Source of the DNA: Sinonovacula constricta
Lineage: Eukaryota; Mollusca; Bivalvia; Cardiida; Solecurtidae
Length of the DNA stretch: 64,000 nt
Direction: 5' to 3'
NCBI GenBank assembly: GCA_007844125.1
Contig: CM017564.1
Coordinates: forward strand, 28,917,658-28,981,657
The position numbers and the translations under genes are program-made. The notes beneath the pieces are model-generated. The model ran no database searches. It was not told the origin of the DNA and was given only the letters and a program-made list of their open reading frames with translations. This document shows, one piece after another, positions 33,846 to 44,408 of the stretch. Every line of letters begins with the position of its first letter. Positions within the stretch are counted from its first letter, which is position 1.

Positions 33846-35514
33846 AATGTTGGGTTTTGCATTCGGAGCAATGCGGCTATTTCACTTCCTGAAAGGAATG
33901 GATTTGAAGTGGTACGTACTGAACAACATCCAACATTAGGGCCTGAAATCTTTACAGCACGCCTCAAACATGTATTTATACCGCGTAATTTTCTCTTTGC
34001 AGTATGTTTCCAAAATGTATATTCTTTGATACAAAAGTAACACTATAATATAATCCTGTCATAATTTGAATACTGGGGAAATATTACACAACTTGCTCGT
34101 GTATACGTGTCTGTGATAATTAGTGTAGTCAGCCCAAGGACTGTAGCTATTACATACACTATTTATTCTATATATTCGCCGAGATTTCTGTTTGTGATGA
34201 ATTTTAAAAGATCTTTTGACAGATCTACTATGGAAAGCGTTTTCGGTTGTTTTAGCGCCGCCCTGGATAACAGTGTCTCTTATGGAATACATTTTATTAT
34301 CGGGACGATAGTGAAGTAGACAATAACAGTAAATCGCAACTGTTCTGTAAGACCGTTTTCAGACAAAAGATTCGAGAGTTCCGTTTTAACAGTGTAGCTT
34401 GCAACAGTTAAGGGTAGCTTGCACTTATGAAAAGGTAGCAGACATTTACAGGAATTCGCAGCTGTTTGGCGATGTCTCTTTAAACACAGCCCCAACCCAC
34501 AAAACAACAACAACAAGTCTGCAGGTGTTACCAGTGCAGCTTTAATTTATAGAAGCAGCAGACAGCAAAGCAGAAAGCAAAGCAGAAAGCAAAGTAGCAG
34601 AATGCCTAGTTTCTATCAGAGTTACGGTTCGTTACACTTAAATATAAATGTAATGAATCCCCAGTTTTAAAGAGTGTTTAGTTCCCACAATAGTCATCTA
34701 CTTGTTTGAAGCGCATGCTCTCAACTGCGCAGTGGATGATTCGCATCCATGCTTCGTCTTGTATTGCACTTGCCTATAGATAGTTTCCACATTGGTGAAG
34801 ATCCATTATCTTGGCAGCCATCTTTGATAGTAACTTCAAGGGATTTTCAAATGAATCATTTCTTCGTTTTTTTTTGTTCAAAGATTAAAAGCTACATACC
34901 ATTGGAAAGCTCTTTCAATTCATATTTTAAAAATACAATATATTTAAAACTGTTAAATGCACAAAGAATTAATACGCAGAAATAAATAAAATTATTGGCT
35001 AATCCTTAAAAATATGAACAGTGTGACTTTTTTTGGTTCTATTTTTCTACCTTTTAGATTATTAAAATAAAGTTTTGATATTTAAAATACTTCATAAAAG
35101 CTGTTTGATTTGATATAAAATTCAGTAAAATAGACTGAAAAATAAGAAAACAGTGGTGAGTTTAATACAGCACATATTTCCAGATTTAGGCCTGCATGAG
35201 TCGTGTACATCCTCAGCATATAATTTTTTATTGTTTTTGTTTTTTAATGTAGCCATTTTTATTTAGTTTCTACAAAATGTAAATGTTTACTTTCGTGTTA
35301 GAAAATTTAACATATTAGTTAAAAATAACGTCACAAATTTATTTTACGTCATAACTAGGACTGTTTTATGTTTTTTAAAACTGACAAGTCTCTTGTCTCC
35401 ATTTAAGTTGTGGGGCATTTATCTCGTGTACATATTATATACATATTATTGTTTCGCATTTACTGTTATGTTGTTTAATTTACCAAACCACTCTTTATAA
35501 AAATATATGGCAAA

Positions 35515-35720
35515 GGCATGACTTAAGCCCAAGTCACAATTTTCATACCACGAAAATAAGCTTATATATGAAGTGTCTATGTGATTGTTATTTCAAAGTA
35601 GCAAACGTTAAAATGTCATGAAAAAATACAGACATGTAGCTAAATACATAATGAAGATATTGTGGATTGAAATCCATGACTTGAGCAATTCTTATTGAAG
35701 AAAAGTTGGCGAATCCTGGT
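35515..35720 (+). repeat. Interspersed repeat family F, copy 1
   Basis: Shares with 58085-58285, in the same orientation, a left block (ATGACTTAAGCCCAAG, ...AAAATAAGCTTAT) and a right block (ATATTGTGGATTGAAATCCA, TGACTTGAGCAATTCTTA). The middle is diverged. Left and right ends contain partly complementary CTTAAG/CTTGAG motifs, suggesting a small non-autonomous DNA element. Confidence 0.65.
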
Positions 35721-36361
35721 CTCAAATACAAGTTTTTATTAACTTGATCATTCCCAATGCAGGTGCTTAATGCTAGATATCTTACTTTTACGAGTTATAT
35801 TTATTTTTTAAACTGTTTTTCTCAGGATACCCCTGCTGGTACTGCGATTTAAACATCCCAGTTCCTTTTTTTTCGCCGCAAACTTTTTGTTTTTCTCGTC
35901 TCAGTGTTTTCCCACTTTTACGTTTATCCTGCTTAACCGTGTCGTAGACTCAGTGCTAGACCAACCTTTAATATGTATGGTAATTCTAAAAGAAAACTTT
36001 TCAGACGCCCCCATACTTATTGCAGACAATATTGCGTAAATACATCCACACCACATGGATTGACCCCTGTCCGGTTAACGACCAATATTCTTCCTGCACC
36101 CCGTAACAAAATATGTATCATTAATCATAAAATATGAACTCATCCTTTGATTAAGAGTTGAAATAAAAGCCTGTAATCATACGCTGATTTCTTCTTTATA
36201 CCATTAGAAGGATATTATTTCTGCTAAGTTCACCAAGAGGTTAATGTGTTTTTTTCCAAAACATCTCACGTGACATTAAGATAGAATAGATAAAGATAGA
36301 ATTGAAACTGTTGTGGCATATGCAATTGAAAACGGAGCGCCATCTCGAGAGCGTGTGTAGG

Positions 36362-36640
36362 CGAATAAGAATATATGACAAAGTCCTATGAGTATTGCAA
36401 CATATACCAATCTCCGAAAAGGCACAGAACAAAGGTATTTCACATGTAAGCCAAGCGAAAAGTAAGAACAAATTTGTGATGAGTCATTTAAGGAAAAGAG
36501 CAAACCCGACAATTACCGCCTTGGAACGGTCAGTCGGCAATATGGACCGACTGGGGTGCTTAAACCGGTTTTACAGAGCTCTAACATCGCACTTCCTGAC
36601 GAGCTTCTCAAATGCAAGCAACGAAAAGAAAAACGATCTA
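36362..36640 (+). mobile_element. Short non-autonomous element, family E, copy 1
   Basis: Defined by AAGAATATATGACAAAGTCC, ...GCAACATATACC..., AAGAGCAAACCCGAC, a central hairpin (CAGTCGGC...GACCGACTG), CCGGTTTTACAGAGCTCTAAC and a GCAAGCAACGAAAAGAAAA right side. Related copies occur at 38467, 41655, 44745, 50720 and 59128 in both orientations. It encodes nothing and has no tRNA-like boxes. Confidence 0.78.
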
Positions 36641-37867
36641 TTCGTCGTGTTTCATAAACTAGTCTACTATTTATAATAAATATATATATAAATATAAGGG
36701 GATTATACCAAATTAAATACAAATTACTTAAAAACTGTTGGCATAAACGTTATCTAGCCATATCAGTACAAAACGTATGACATCTTAAAGACGATAAATG
36801 AAAATAACTTGACATCATGTGTAAAGCGAACACCTTTGTATGAAACAAGATCCATTCAATTTTAATGGCACTAAATACTAGATATAATTATATACACACC
36901 CTAACTTTGACCTAAGCTGTCAACAGACACAGTTTACTTTACAAGATTAGTATTTTTAATCTTACATGTATGTGTTTTCACAACTCTGCTCTTTTACCTG
37001 GTTGGTGGGTGGGTGGAGGGATGCATCCAACCGCCACCCCTAAACCCCACCCACATCCCTGATCCCATTCACAATGGTTGTCTTGGGTCCAGATTTTGCT
37101 GGACCATTTGGAATGCTAAGGCAAGTACCTCGTGCCTTTTATTATTACGGCTCATAAATTAGTTTTGCGTAAGCGCAGTTTACCAGTTTATGCCATTAAA
37201 AAAATCGGAAAGTATTTTAGGTATAAAACGTGATTGACAGTTGCACGTTAATACGCACGTTCTTTAGAATTTATTTGTTATTATTGATAAACAACGAAAT
37301 TATTTCGTTACTGGATTTAAAATACATGAAATTACATCCGGTGCCTTAATTTAACGCCCACTGCACGTTGCTCAACATCGACAGACACCCATGCTCGACT
37401 ATTCCGTTTTACTACATGTCGTGTTTGCGAGCTGAAATAGAACAAGAATTGGCCAATTATAATAATGCTTACAAAATCCATACTCTTTAGCGTGGAGACT
37501 AGAAGTATAACAATGACGTCACCATTTTGAGACGTCTGTCATTGGACTGAAATCTTCATCGGATTATGAAGCGACCAATGAAATATCATTATCAGAAACG
37601 AAAAAAAAACCCCTAAATATCCCATGGGCGATTTATGGAGAGCAAGTGAATGGATCGGTCGAGGGTGTCCGACGATGGTTGCTCAAAAGCCATTCTTCCA
37701 AATCGTTTTGTTTTTTACGTTGAGCAAACACCATCTTTAGAAATGATTATTTTTTTTAATTTAAGCCAGGACAAGTGTTGGCATAATTGCAAATATCTGC
37801 CAGATCGAACACGGACGTTAATGTTGTTAATAATATCCGATGACTTTCGATGTCAACAGCCGATTTT

Positions 37868-37896
37868 CGACGACGACGATGACGACGATGATGATG
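37868..37896 (+). repeat. GAC/GAT trinucleotide microsatellite
   Basis: Runs of GAC/GAC/GAT change to pure GAT. This produces the Asp-only stretch in a 101-codon frame that is not otherwise gene-like. Confidence 0.9.
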
Positions 37897-37904
37897 ATGA
37901 TTCA

Positions 37905-38045
37905 ATGTGGGAAGGTCTTCCAGATAACCTGCGATGCTCCGATGGTCGTATGTAGAAGTTTTTCAGGGGTCTTCCTCAATCAAAATAGCAGGAGGTCACA
38001 GTAATGACCATGATTGGTCGCCGCGATTAGTTAAAAGTCGTAGGA
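37905..38045 (+). mobile_element. Family A SINE, 3' tail fragment
   Basis: Retains GTGGGAAGGTCTTCCAGATA, the GGGGTCTTCCTCAATCAAAA block and GACCATGATTGGTCGCCGCG near the end. The tRNA-like head is missing. Confidence 0.72.
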
Positions 38046-38466
38046 GAGGTATCGATTTTAAAATAAACGTTATTAAAATAATAAACAAAGGTATGTGACT
38101 AACTTTATTGATGTATATTAATATAGTTTTATACCCTAGAGCTCATTGTACCAACATACAAAGACTAGACGTATAATGTAACATGCCAATTATAACAGTC
38201 CAAACCGCTTTCAACAATCCAGTTACGTATTTTGGCCTTATAAAATGTATGTTACATATATTTAACTTTAAAGTGCATATATTTATATGTTTCTAAAAAG
38301 TTAAGGATTTGGACAATGAACATTAAGCTCGTCATGAGATGTTGGCAAATTTACAAAAAACCCTATCTACTACAGATCGTACAGATATAGTTACTACGTA
38401 AGTGTTATAACCACACAGAAGGTATGCAGTTAGGAAGAAATAAAACACGACCTAATATATGGTTCA

Positions 38467-38750
38467 TCGTGAATAAGAATATATGACAAAGTCATATGAG
38501 CATTGCAACATATACCAAAATTTGAAAAGGCACAGGACAAAGGTAATCACATGCAAGCCAAATGTAAAAGAAAAAAACTAATTGTTGATGAGGCATTTAA
38601 CAATAAGATGCAGATCCATCAGTTACCCTCCTTGGAACCGGTCAGTCAGCAAAAGGGACAGAATGGGGTGATTAAACCGGCTTTTACAGAGCTCTAACTT
38701 CGCATTTCCTGAGGGTGTATCTCAAAAACAAGATGAAAAGAAAACCGATC
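38467..38750 (+). mobile_element. Short non-autonomous element, family E, copy 2
   Basis: Same block order as copy 1: AATAAGAATATATGACAAAG, GCAACATATACCAAAATTTG, CGGTCAGTCAGCAAAAGGGA, CAGAGCTCTAACTTCGCATT. It extends right to ATGTCCAAGCGCTGAC, giving a likely full length near 290 bases. Confidence 0.78.
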
Positions 38751-39804
38751 TATTTGAAATAAAAATGTCCAAGCGCTGACTTCTTTGATAAGTTATGGAG
38801 AAAGTCGTGAACGTCATTGAAAAATAATGTCGACATAGTATTAAGAAGAGAGAGAAATATTATTTCTGTTACGAGAACTAAACAAAATTATTGATTGTAG
38901 ATGATTGTTTTTTTTTTAAGCAGAAAAAATGACCACGTAAGTTTAAATGGTTTTAGCATCTGTTCATGTGAAGATGTTAAACCTACTGTTTCATTTTTTG
39001 TTTAATTGCTTAAAAGTCATCGTAAACATTGTTATAATTGGATATAATCTGAAGAGTAAAGAGATCAAAGTCAGTTTTGCGAGTGTTGAAAAGCCCATGT
39101 TTCCCACTTGTTCTTGGTTTTCCATATGACGCTAAAATTTACTTTAGAAACTCACTTTGGCTTTTGTGTTGTTTTTTCCCCCATTATTTATTTATCTGAT
39201 CAGTGTTATAACAAACTTATAGCATTTATGTTGCAAAATGTTTCATGTTGTTTGTTGAATGAGTGCGCTTATTAAATTTGATCCTAGCAAATGTGGAAAT
39301 AAACCGAATGTATGGTTTCATGTATTTTATGACAGCAAGTAACTCGTATTTATAGTTATGTAACGTTAGTTTAGACTTTCGACTTAAGAGTAGCTAATTA
39401 AGGAAAGACAACAAGTGACCAAAACATACATAACAATGTTTAATAGGTTGTTTTCAATGGTACAATAGTAAAAAGATGTAATGTCAAAACAAACGTACTG
39501 TATTTTTACATTTGAGCAATGTTCAGGTCTTGTCAAGTCAACAAAGGTGCATGACTTTTTCTCACAGGAAGTACATTTGCGTTAATATATTTTAAAGAAA
39601 AGAAAACAGGAAATAAACAAAGCAAACCTTTTAAACTCTTTTTCAATAGATTGATAAAAAGACAGATTAACTTATGTCAGTAAGGTAGCTTAAAAAGAAA
39701 CTGTCATAACAAAAATAAAATTCTGTCAGATTCAAACGAAACTCATGTTTACAAAGATTGACATTTCAGCAAAATGGTTTGACGTTGTTTCATTTGTAAA
39801 CAGT

Positions 39805-40461
39805 TTATTTTCCAGGCCCTTCATTGCCAAACACAAGATGTCTCGCCACTAGTGAATTTGCCAAATTCCAGCCAGCATCGACACGCGAGCCGAATCCTCC
39901 ATCCGAGTTAAACCGTTTGTACAATCTGTGAACCCGAATGGCATCGTCAAGAGATAGAGCCCTCTTCCTGCGTCCCGGCCCGTAGGACCCATACAAGTTC
40001 AAGGCCACCAAGTCATTGGCAAGGTTACTTCCGGCGGAAATCCTCGAACCATAGCCTGTGTCCGTGCCAAGGCGACTATCTGGTCTTGTCTTGCGATAAA
40101 ATAACTCGCCGATACCGTTTTCACCGACAACACCGACCAGTTTTCGCGGTCCCAATTTGCCATCGACTGGAGCATCGCTTGTCATTAATTCTTCATTCAT
40201 TGATGCCATTGCGCGAGCAATATTTGCACTTTGTTGTAAACGAGCTCGCAAGTCGTCGTCATTCAGGAAAGTATCCCGTCTAGTTCTCTTAGCAATCTGA
40301 TCCGAGTTCATGCTCAATCCATCGTACGACGTACCGTAGTTTTTGTTAGTGCCACTGGTAATAAAATTGTCCCCATTGTTTTCAATCGGCGCACACCACG
40401 AATGGACTACAAAAACAACACAAAGCAGCACGCCTTCCCTCATTGTGTAGCAGGGTTCCAT
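39805..40461 (-). CDS. DH31/calcitonin-like neuropeptide precursor 2 (two peptides)
   Basis: A single exon of 218 codons from the ATG at 40461. This start is chosen because the TATA box lies about 50 bases upstream and a signal peptide follows (Leu-Leu-Cys-Val-Val-Phe-Val-Val-His-Ser-Trp-Cys-Ala). The open frame itself reaches 40530. Peptide 1 ends Gly-Ser-Tyr-Gly-Pro, then Gly (amide donor) and Arg-Arg-Lys-Arg. Its N-terminus probably follows a single Arg (Pro-Asp-Ser-Arg). Peptide 2 follows Lys-Arg and runs 33 residues from Phe-Asn-Ser-Asp to Gly-Pro. It ends with Gly-Lys directly before the stop, so the amide is exposed by carboxypeptidase trimming. Both share Gly-Tyr/Phe-Gly-Ser-Arg-Ile/Val...Asn-Leu-Ala-x-x-Leu-Val with precursor 1. 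DH31/calcitonin family assignment rests on this shape and the Gly-Pro-amide end. Confidence 0.78.
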   Translation of the reverse strand: MEPCYTMREGVLLCVVFVVHSWCAPIENNGDNFITSGTNKNYGTSYDGLSMNSDQIAKRTRRDTFLNDDDLRARLQQSANIARAMASMNEELMTSDAPVDGKLGPRKLVGVVGENGIGELFYRKTRPDSRLGTDTGYGSRISAGSNLANDLVALNLYGSYGPGRRKRALSLDDAIRVHRLYKRFNSDGGFGSRVDAGWNLANSLVARHLVFGNEGPGK

Positions 40462-40507
40462 TGACCGATGTATGTAAGATGATGCCTTCCGAATAGCCAC
40501 GGTACTA

Positions 40508-40515
40508 CTTATATG
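40508..40515 (-). promoter_or_regulatory. TATA box of peptide precursor 2
   Basis: CATATAAG on the minus strand, 47-54 bases upstream of the chosen ATG at 40461. It predicts a start near 40483. It excludes the longer frame that begins at 40530, which would lie upstream of transcription. Confidence 0.6.
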
Positions 40516-41654
40516 CTGGAGTCTAGTCACGTGATCGTTTCAAATAGCCGACGTAAGAATATGATATTATTCTAAATGTTATGATAATACAATCTCTGTG
40601 GCAATACGCACAGATCATTGACAGTTCATTTACAGCTGCCCATATCAACGTATTGCTTTGACAGTTTCAAGTTTTATGGCAGAAATGGATGACTCCTAAA
40701 GTACTCATGTGACGCCAATTAGTACATGTCATTAGTTAACGCAATTTATTCATTCGGTTATGAGCGTATTAATAATGTAATCTGACCCATTTTGACAAAA
40801 CAAAGTATTTTTCCTGCAATTTGAATACATCCGTATTTAGTTACTTAATTTTGAATTGCATAACCAATACAATGGTTCAAATGGGATTTCATTAGATTCA
40901 TTATGGTAACATAGATGTCGTTGTTTCGAAACATGTTTTATTTGGAATTCTATTGTTTTGATTTTTAAATACACAAATTGTCTGGTGGTCTTTTGTCTTT
41001 CTTAATTCGAACAGTCGACATTTATTGTTTGTTACAAACATAAATTCTGATTTGATCATAGATGTTAATAAAATGGCTGTTCTTTTGAACGTGTGTATTT
41101 TTCTGCACAGTATGGTAATATTTAGACGTCACTGTTTTGTTTTAACATAAGTGAAGCAATTATTGACGGTACCTCTTAATGAACGTTGGTTATTCATGAT
41201 TCTTTAAGAGAGTCAGCAAGGTAGTCATTTGCATCTTATCGTCTCTGAGAATCTTTAACGACGTGATAAAATATCATCCCCATAGACTCATATTCAGCAA
41301 ACAACAGTCTGTTTTCTTCTTGTCACGTACACGACGACTTTCAGAAAGGACCACATCGTAGGACATTTACATTAATTATAGCAGTATTTACTTGTCTTTG
41401 AATAATACAAGCACAATATTGACCAAAAAAAAAAACCCACAACATATCACGACAAAGTATGATAGTTGTTTCATGTGTTTTCGTGTTTCGAAGGTTAATT
41501 TCACTCATAATCAACCATTTTAGTGTAGATTTTCGGATCGGGTTGGTACCCCTTTCCTTTTCCTTTTCTAAACACTCTAAACTTTGGGCGTTAGTTTTGC
41601 GGTGACGTCACTATTTTCGTCATAACTTGTCAAGGGGAACATCGGCGCTTGGAC

Positions 41655-41950
41655 AATTTGTATTCAAATGAATCGATTTTCTTTTCATTGCTTGCACTAA
41701 TGAAACCCAGCAGGAAGTGCGCTGTTAGAGCTCTGTAAAACCGGTTTTAGCGCCCCAGTCGGCCGATATTGCCGACTGAACGTTACAAAGCGCTAACTGT
41801 CGGGTTTGCTCTTTTCCTTAAATGACTCATAACTAATTTCGTCTTACTTTTGACTTGGTTTGCATGTAAAATTCCTTAGTCCTGTGCCTTTTCGGAGTTT
41901 GGTATATGTTGCAGTGCTCAAAGGACTTTGTCATATATTCTTATTGAAGA
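41655..41950 (-). mobile_element. Short non-autonomous element, family E, copy 3
   Basis: Reverse orientation. It starts at AAATGAATCGATTTTCTTTT and includes GTTAGAGCTCTGTAAAACCG, a perfect-looking central hairpin (CAGTCGGC...GCCGACTG), GGTATATGTTGCAGTGCTCA and TTTGTCATATATTCTTATTG. Confidence 0.78.
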
Positions 41951-43328
41951 ACGTATTACTTTATAACGGAGTATACACATACTTCTCATATAAGGATTCC
42001 TTGCAATCCATCGAATCCTGTTTTAAACATTTCATGAATGAACTCACCGAGAAATATGAATCGAATATTCCATGTGTTCTTGTAATCAAAGTTCTGACGG
42101 TGAAGGTTTGACTAAATTGATAAATTCATATTTTACCACGGCTTTACCAGAACCCAACACGAGTTAAATAATAACAAAAGATATATTGATTAAATTGTTT
42201 GATTGTGTCAAATTACAGTTCATACGTCACTTTCTTCAGACGTTATTATATTGACCTACGTCAGAATGTTCATATCATTACACAAGAGAGATCAACTAGA
42301 ATAAATAAGGTTATCATAGGTACATGATATATTATACAATAACATCCTATGGATATATTACTGACTATCTTATATCACAAACCCTTTGCATTTAGAACGT
42401 TTTGATTGGTCGAGCGCTGGTCATGTATAATTAAGTCAGTATAAAGTGTTATTGACATAAGCATGTTTTCACGAGTTCATCGAGAATATAATACTGACGA
42501 TCGTATTCTTTTTTATGCGTCCTGTTGCTACAATAAAATTGCGTCTGGTAAAAGAAATCGAACGTTTGTCAGTGTGTCTGATAAGGTTTTGGTAACATTA
42601 AGGGAAAAATATATCATCGAAAACAACAACAAGTATAACTTCGGTATGATTTTATTGTTCATTTTTTCAGGAAAATGTGAGAACAGACTATGAGGAAATG
42701 AACGTTGACGAATTGGATCTACAAATAGTGAAGTAAGTATCACACTATACCGGATCAATGATCTTCAATTTCATAGGGTATGCGATAGTAAAAGACCGCA
42801 TCCTCGGTCAATATCACATTACCCAGGTCCTTAAACCTATATATTGACCACAACCTTAATCTTATTTTTTTTTGCCTGAGCATGTTTGATGTTACCAAGG
42901 GTAAGTTTATTCTGTTAGACATTAATATTCGATTCGAGTTACGAGCAAATTTTATCAGGGTCAATGTTATCCGTTTTACAATGTAACATACTACCAACCA
43001 TAACGAAAAATAGCCTTTGTCTATATATAATCTGCAGGAGAAAAACTAAAATAGGGTTTAATGGTTGCTACACCTTTGTAATCGCTTAAAACACGAACAA
43101 AGACCATATGGAATGTAAATGTAAGGAGAAAATAATAACATTAAAAAATATGAAAGTGTATTTTTATGTGACATACAATTTATTTATAGAAGTTTATTAG
43201 CAAAAGAAAAGGGACACTGGACTAGGAGACGTTACGTTTGTCTATTATTGTTACAAAATGTTTGCTGAGAAATGGATGAGAAAACATTAATTTATAAGAG
43301 AAACAACACTTTTATTAGCTAACATAGT

Positions 43329-43674
43329 TCAAATTCGCCCACATCTTTGGAGGACATGTTCTACGGTCTGGTCTGTTGCACCATACGGACAGATTGTGGA
43401 TCGGACTAATCTGTATATTTTGTACATGTGGTCATTATGTCTTTTGTGCCCTGAGAGTAGTCTAACCATAATCACGTGTTCTGCTCTGCTAATTAGATGG
43501 TAAGCATCTGTCTCTTATCTTGGTCTGGTTAGTGGTTTGATGAGGATGTACTTTCTCCTCATAGACCACATGTACCAATGGTTGCTTGGACTGTGCTCCT
43601 ATCTCATCCATTTTGTCATTTGTAAATGGTGCGACTTGTATATTTGTATGAAGTGAGTTTATATTGGGAGACAC
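43329..43674 (-). pseudogene. Non-LTR retrotransposon (LINE) ORF2 C-terminal fragment
   Basis: On the minus strand an uninterrupted frame, except for one in-frame TAG near 43490, encodes a His-rich segment (Ser-Gly-His-Lys-Arg-His-Asn-Asp-His). It then has Ile-Cys-Pro-Tyr-Gly-Ala-Thr-Asp-Gln-Thr-Val-Glu-His-Val-Leu-Gln-Arg-Cys. The Cys-x-x-Gly...Thr-x-Glu-His-x-Leu-x-x-Cys pattern is the zinc-knuckle tail after the reverse transcriptase/RNase H region of LINEs. No reverse transcriptase domain is present, so it is a 5'-truncated, decayed insertion. Confidence 0.65.
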
Positions 43675-44408
43675 AATCTACGGTCAGTGTATCGGTATCC
43701 GTCTGCCTCAATGTGCTATAGTTACTCTGCTTGTATGTTTTTTTTTAAAATCTAGTCTGAGGTGGCATCCGACCGTTTGCTTGTATCAAATACATGTGTA
43801 ACGGAAGCCGGTGCTCTTCAACGGTCACTCATTCATACCCAACCTCAGTAATCCGTTGCTTAACCGCACAACTTTGTGAGCCGCTTAAACCGCGTCGCTA
43901 AAGAGTTCACACAGAAGTGAGTCTGCTTATATGTCTACCACTGTGACTGTTACACATATAATAATTTATTACTCTTCTTTTGGAAAATTCGGGCATATTT
44001 CTACACCAATTCATACTTTATTTTTTTATACATAAAGACGATTTTGTACATTGCCTCAATTGTATAGAGTAGATATTGAAGAATAAATCGCTCCAAATGT
44101 TCATTGTTTACAAATCTATAAATACGCACGATATGAATTAACTCTCAATACATTGAATAGATTTAAACACAGTGGTCACATGTTTTTTTTCTTATTTTAA
44201 ACAGCTAACGGCGAAGCCTGTCTCAGATAGAAATTACCGGTTTGCAATGACGAGTGGAGAGTAATGCTATATTTTTCACAAAGACGTAGGACATCAATGA
44301 ACAGCATTTCGCAGGATCTTTTAATATAACAATCATTTATTTGGTTGTTTGAGAAAATAATGTTCTAAATTGGCGGATAAACCTTTGGACTTGATGTTTT
44401 TTAACTGC

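Larger units (their letters stand above)
33550..39796. other. Intergenic interval between the two peptide genes
   Basis: No gene is supported. It holds a G-rich tract (33783-33845), a short GCAAAGCAGAAA tandem near 34555-34605, one copy of repeat family F (35515-35720), two copies of element family E (36362-36640 and 38467-38745), a GAC/GAT microsatellite (37868-37896) and a family A SINE tail (37905-38040). The remainder is AT-rich. Confidence 0.55.
40560..44400. other. Interval between peptide precursor 2 and SLC22 gene B
   Basis: Contains family E copy 3 (41655-41945) and a LINE fragment (43329-43674). The remainder is AT-rich and shows no splice-supported frame on either strand. Confidence 0.5.

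Noticed and set aside
40462..40530. Upstream in-frame extension of peptide precursor 2
   Set aside because: It would begin upstream of the expected transcription start set by the TATA box, and it would bury the signal peptide about 23 residues inside the protein.
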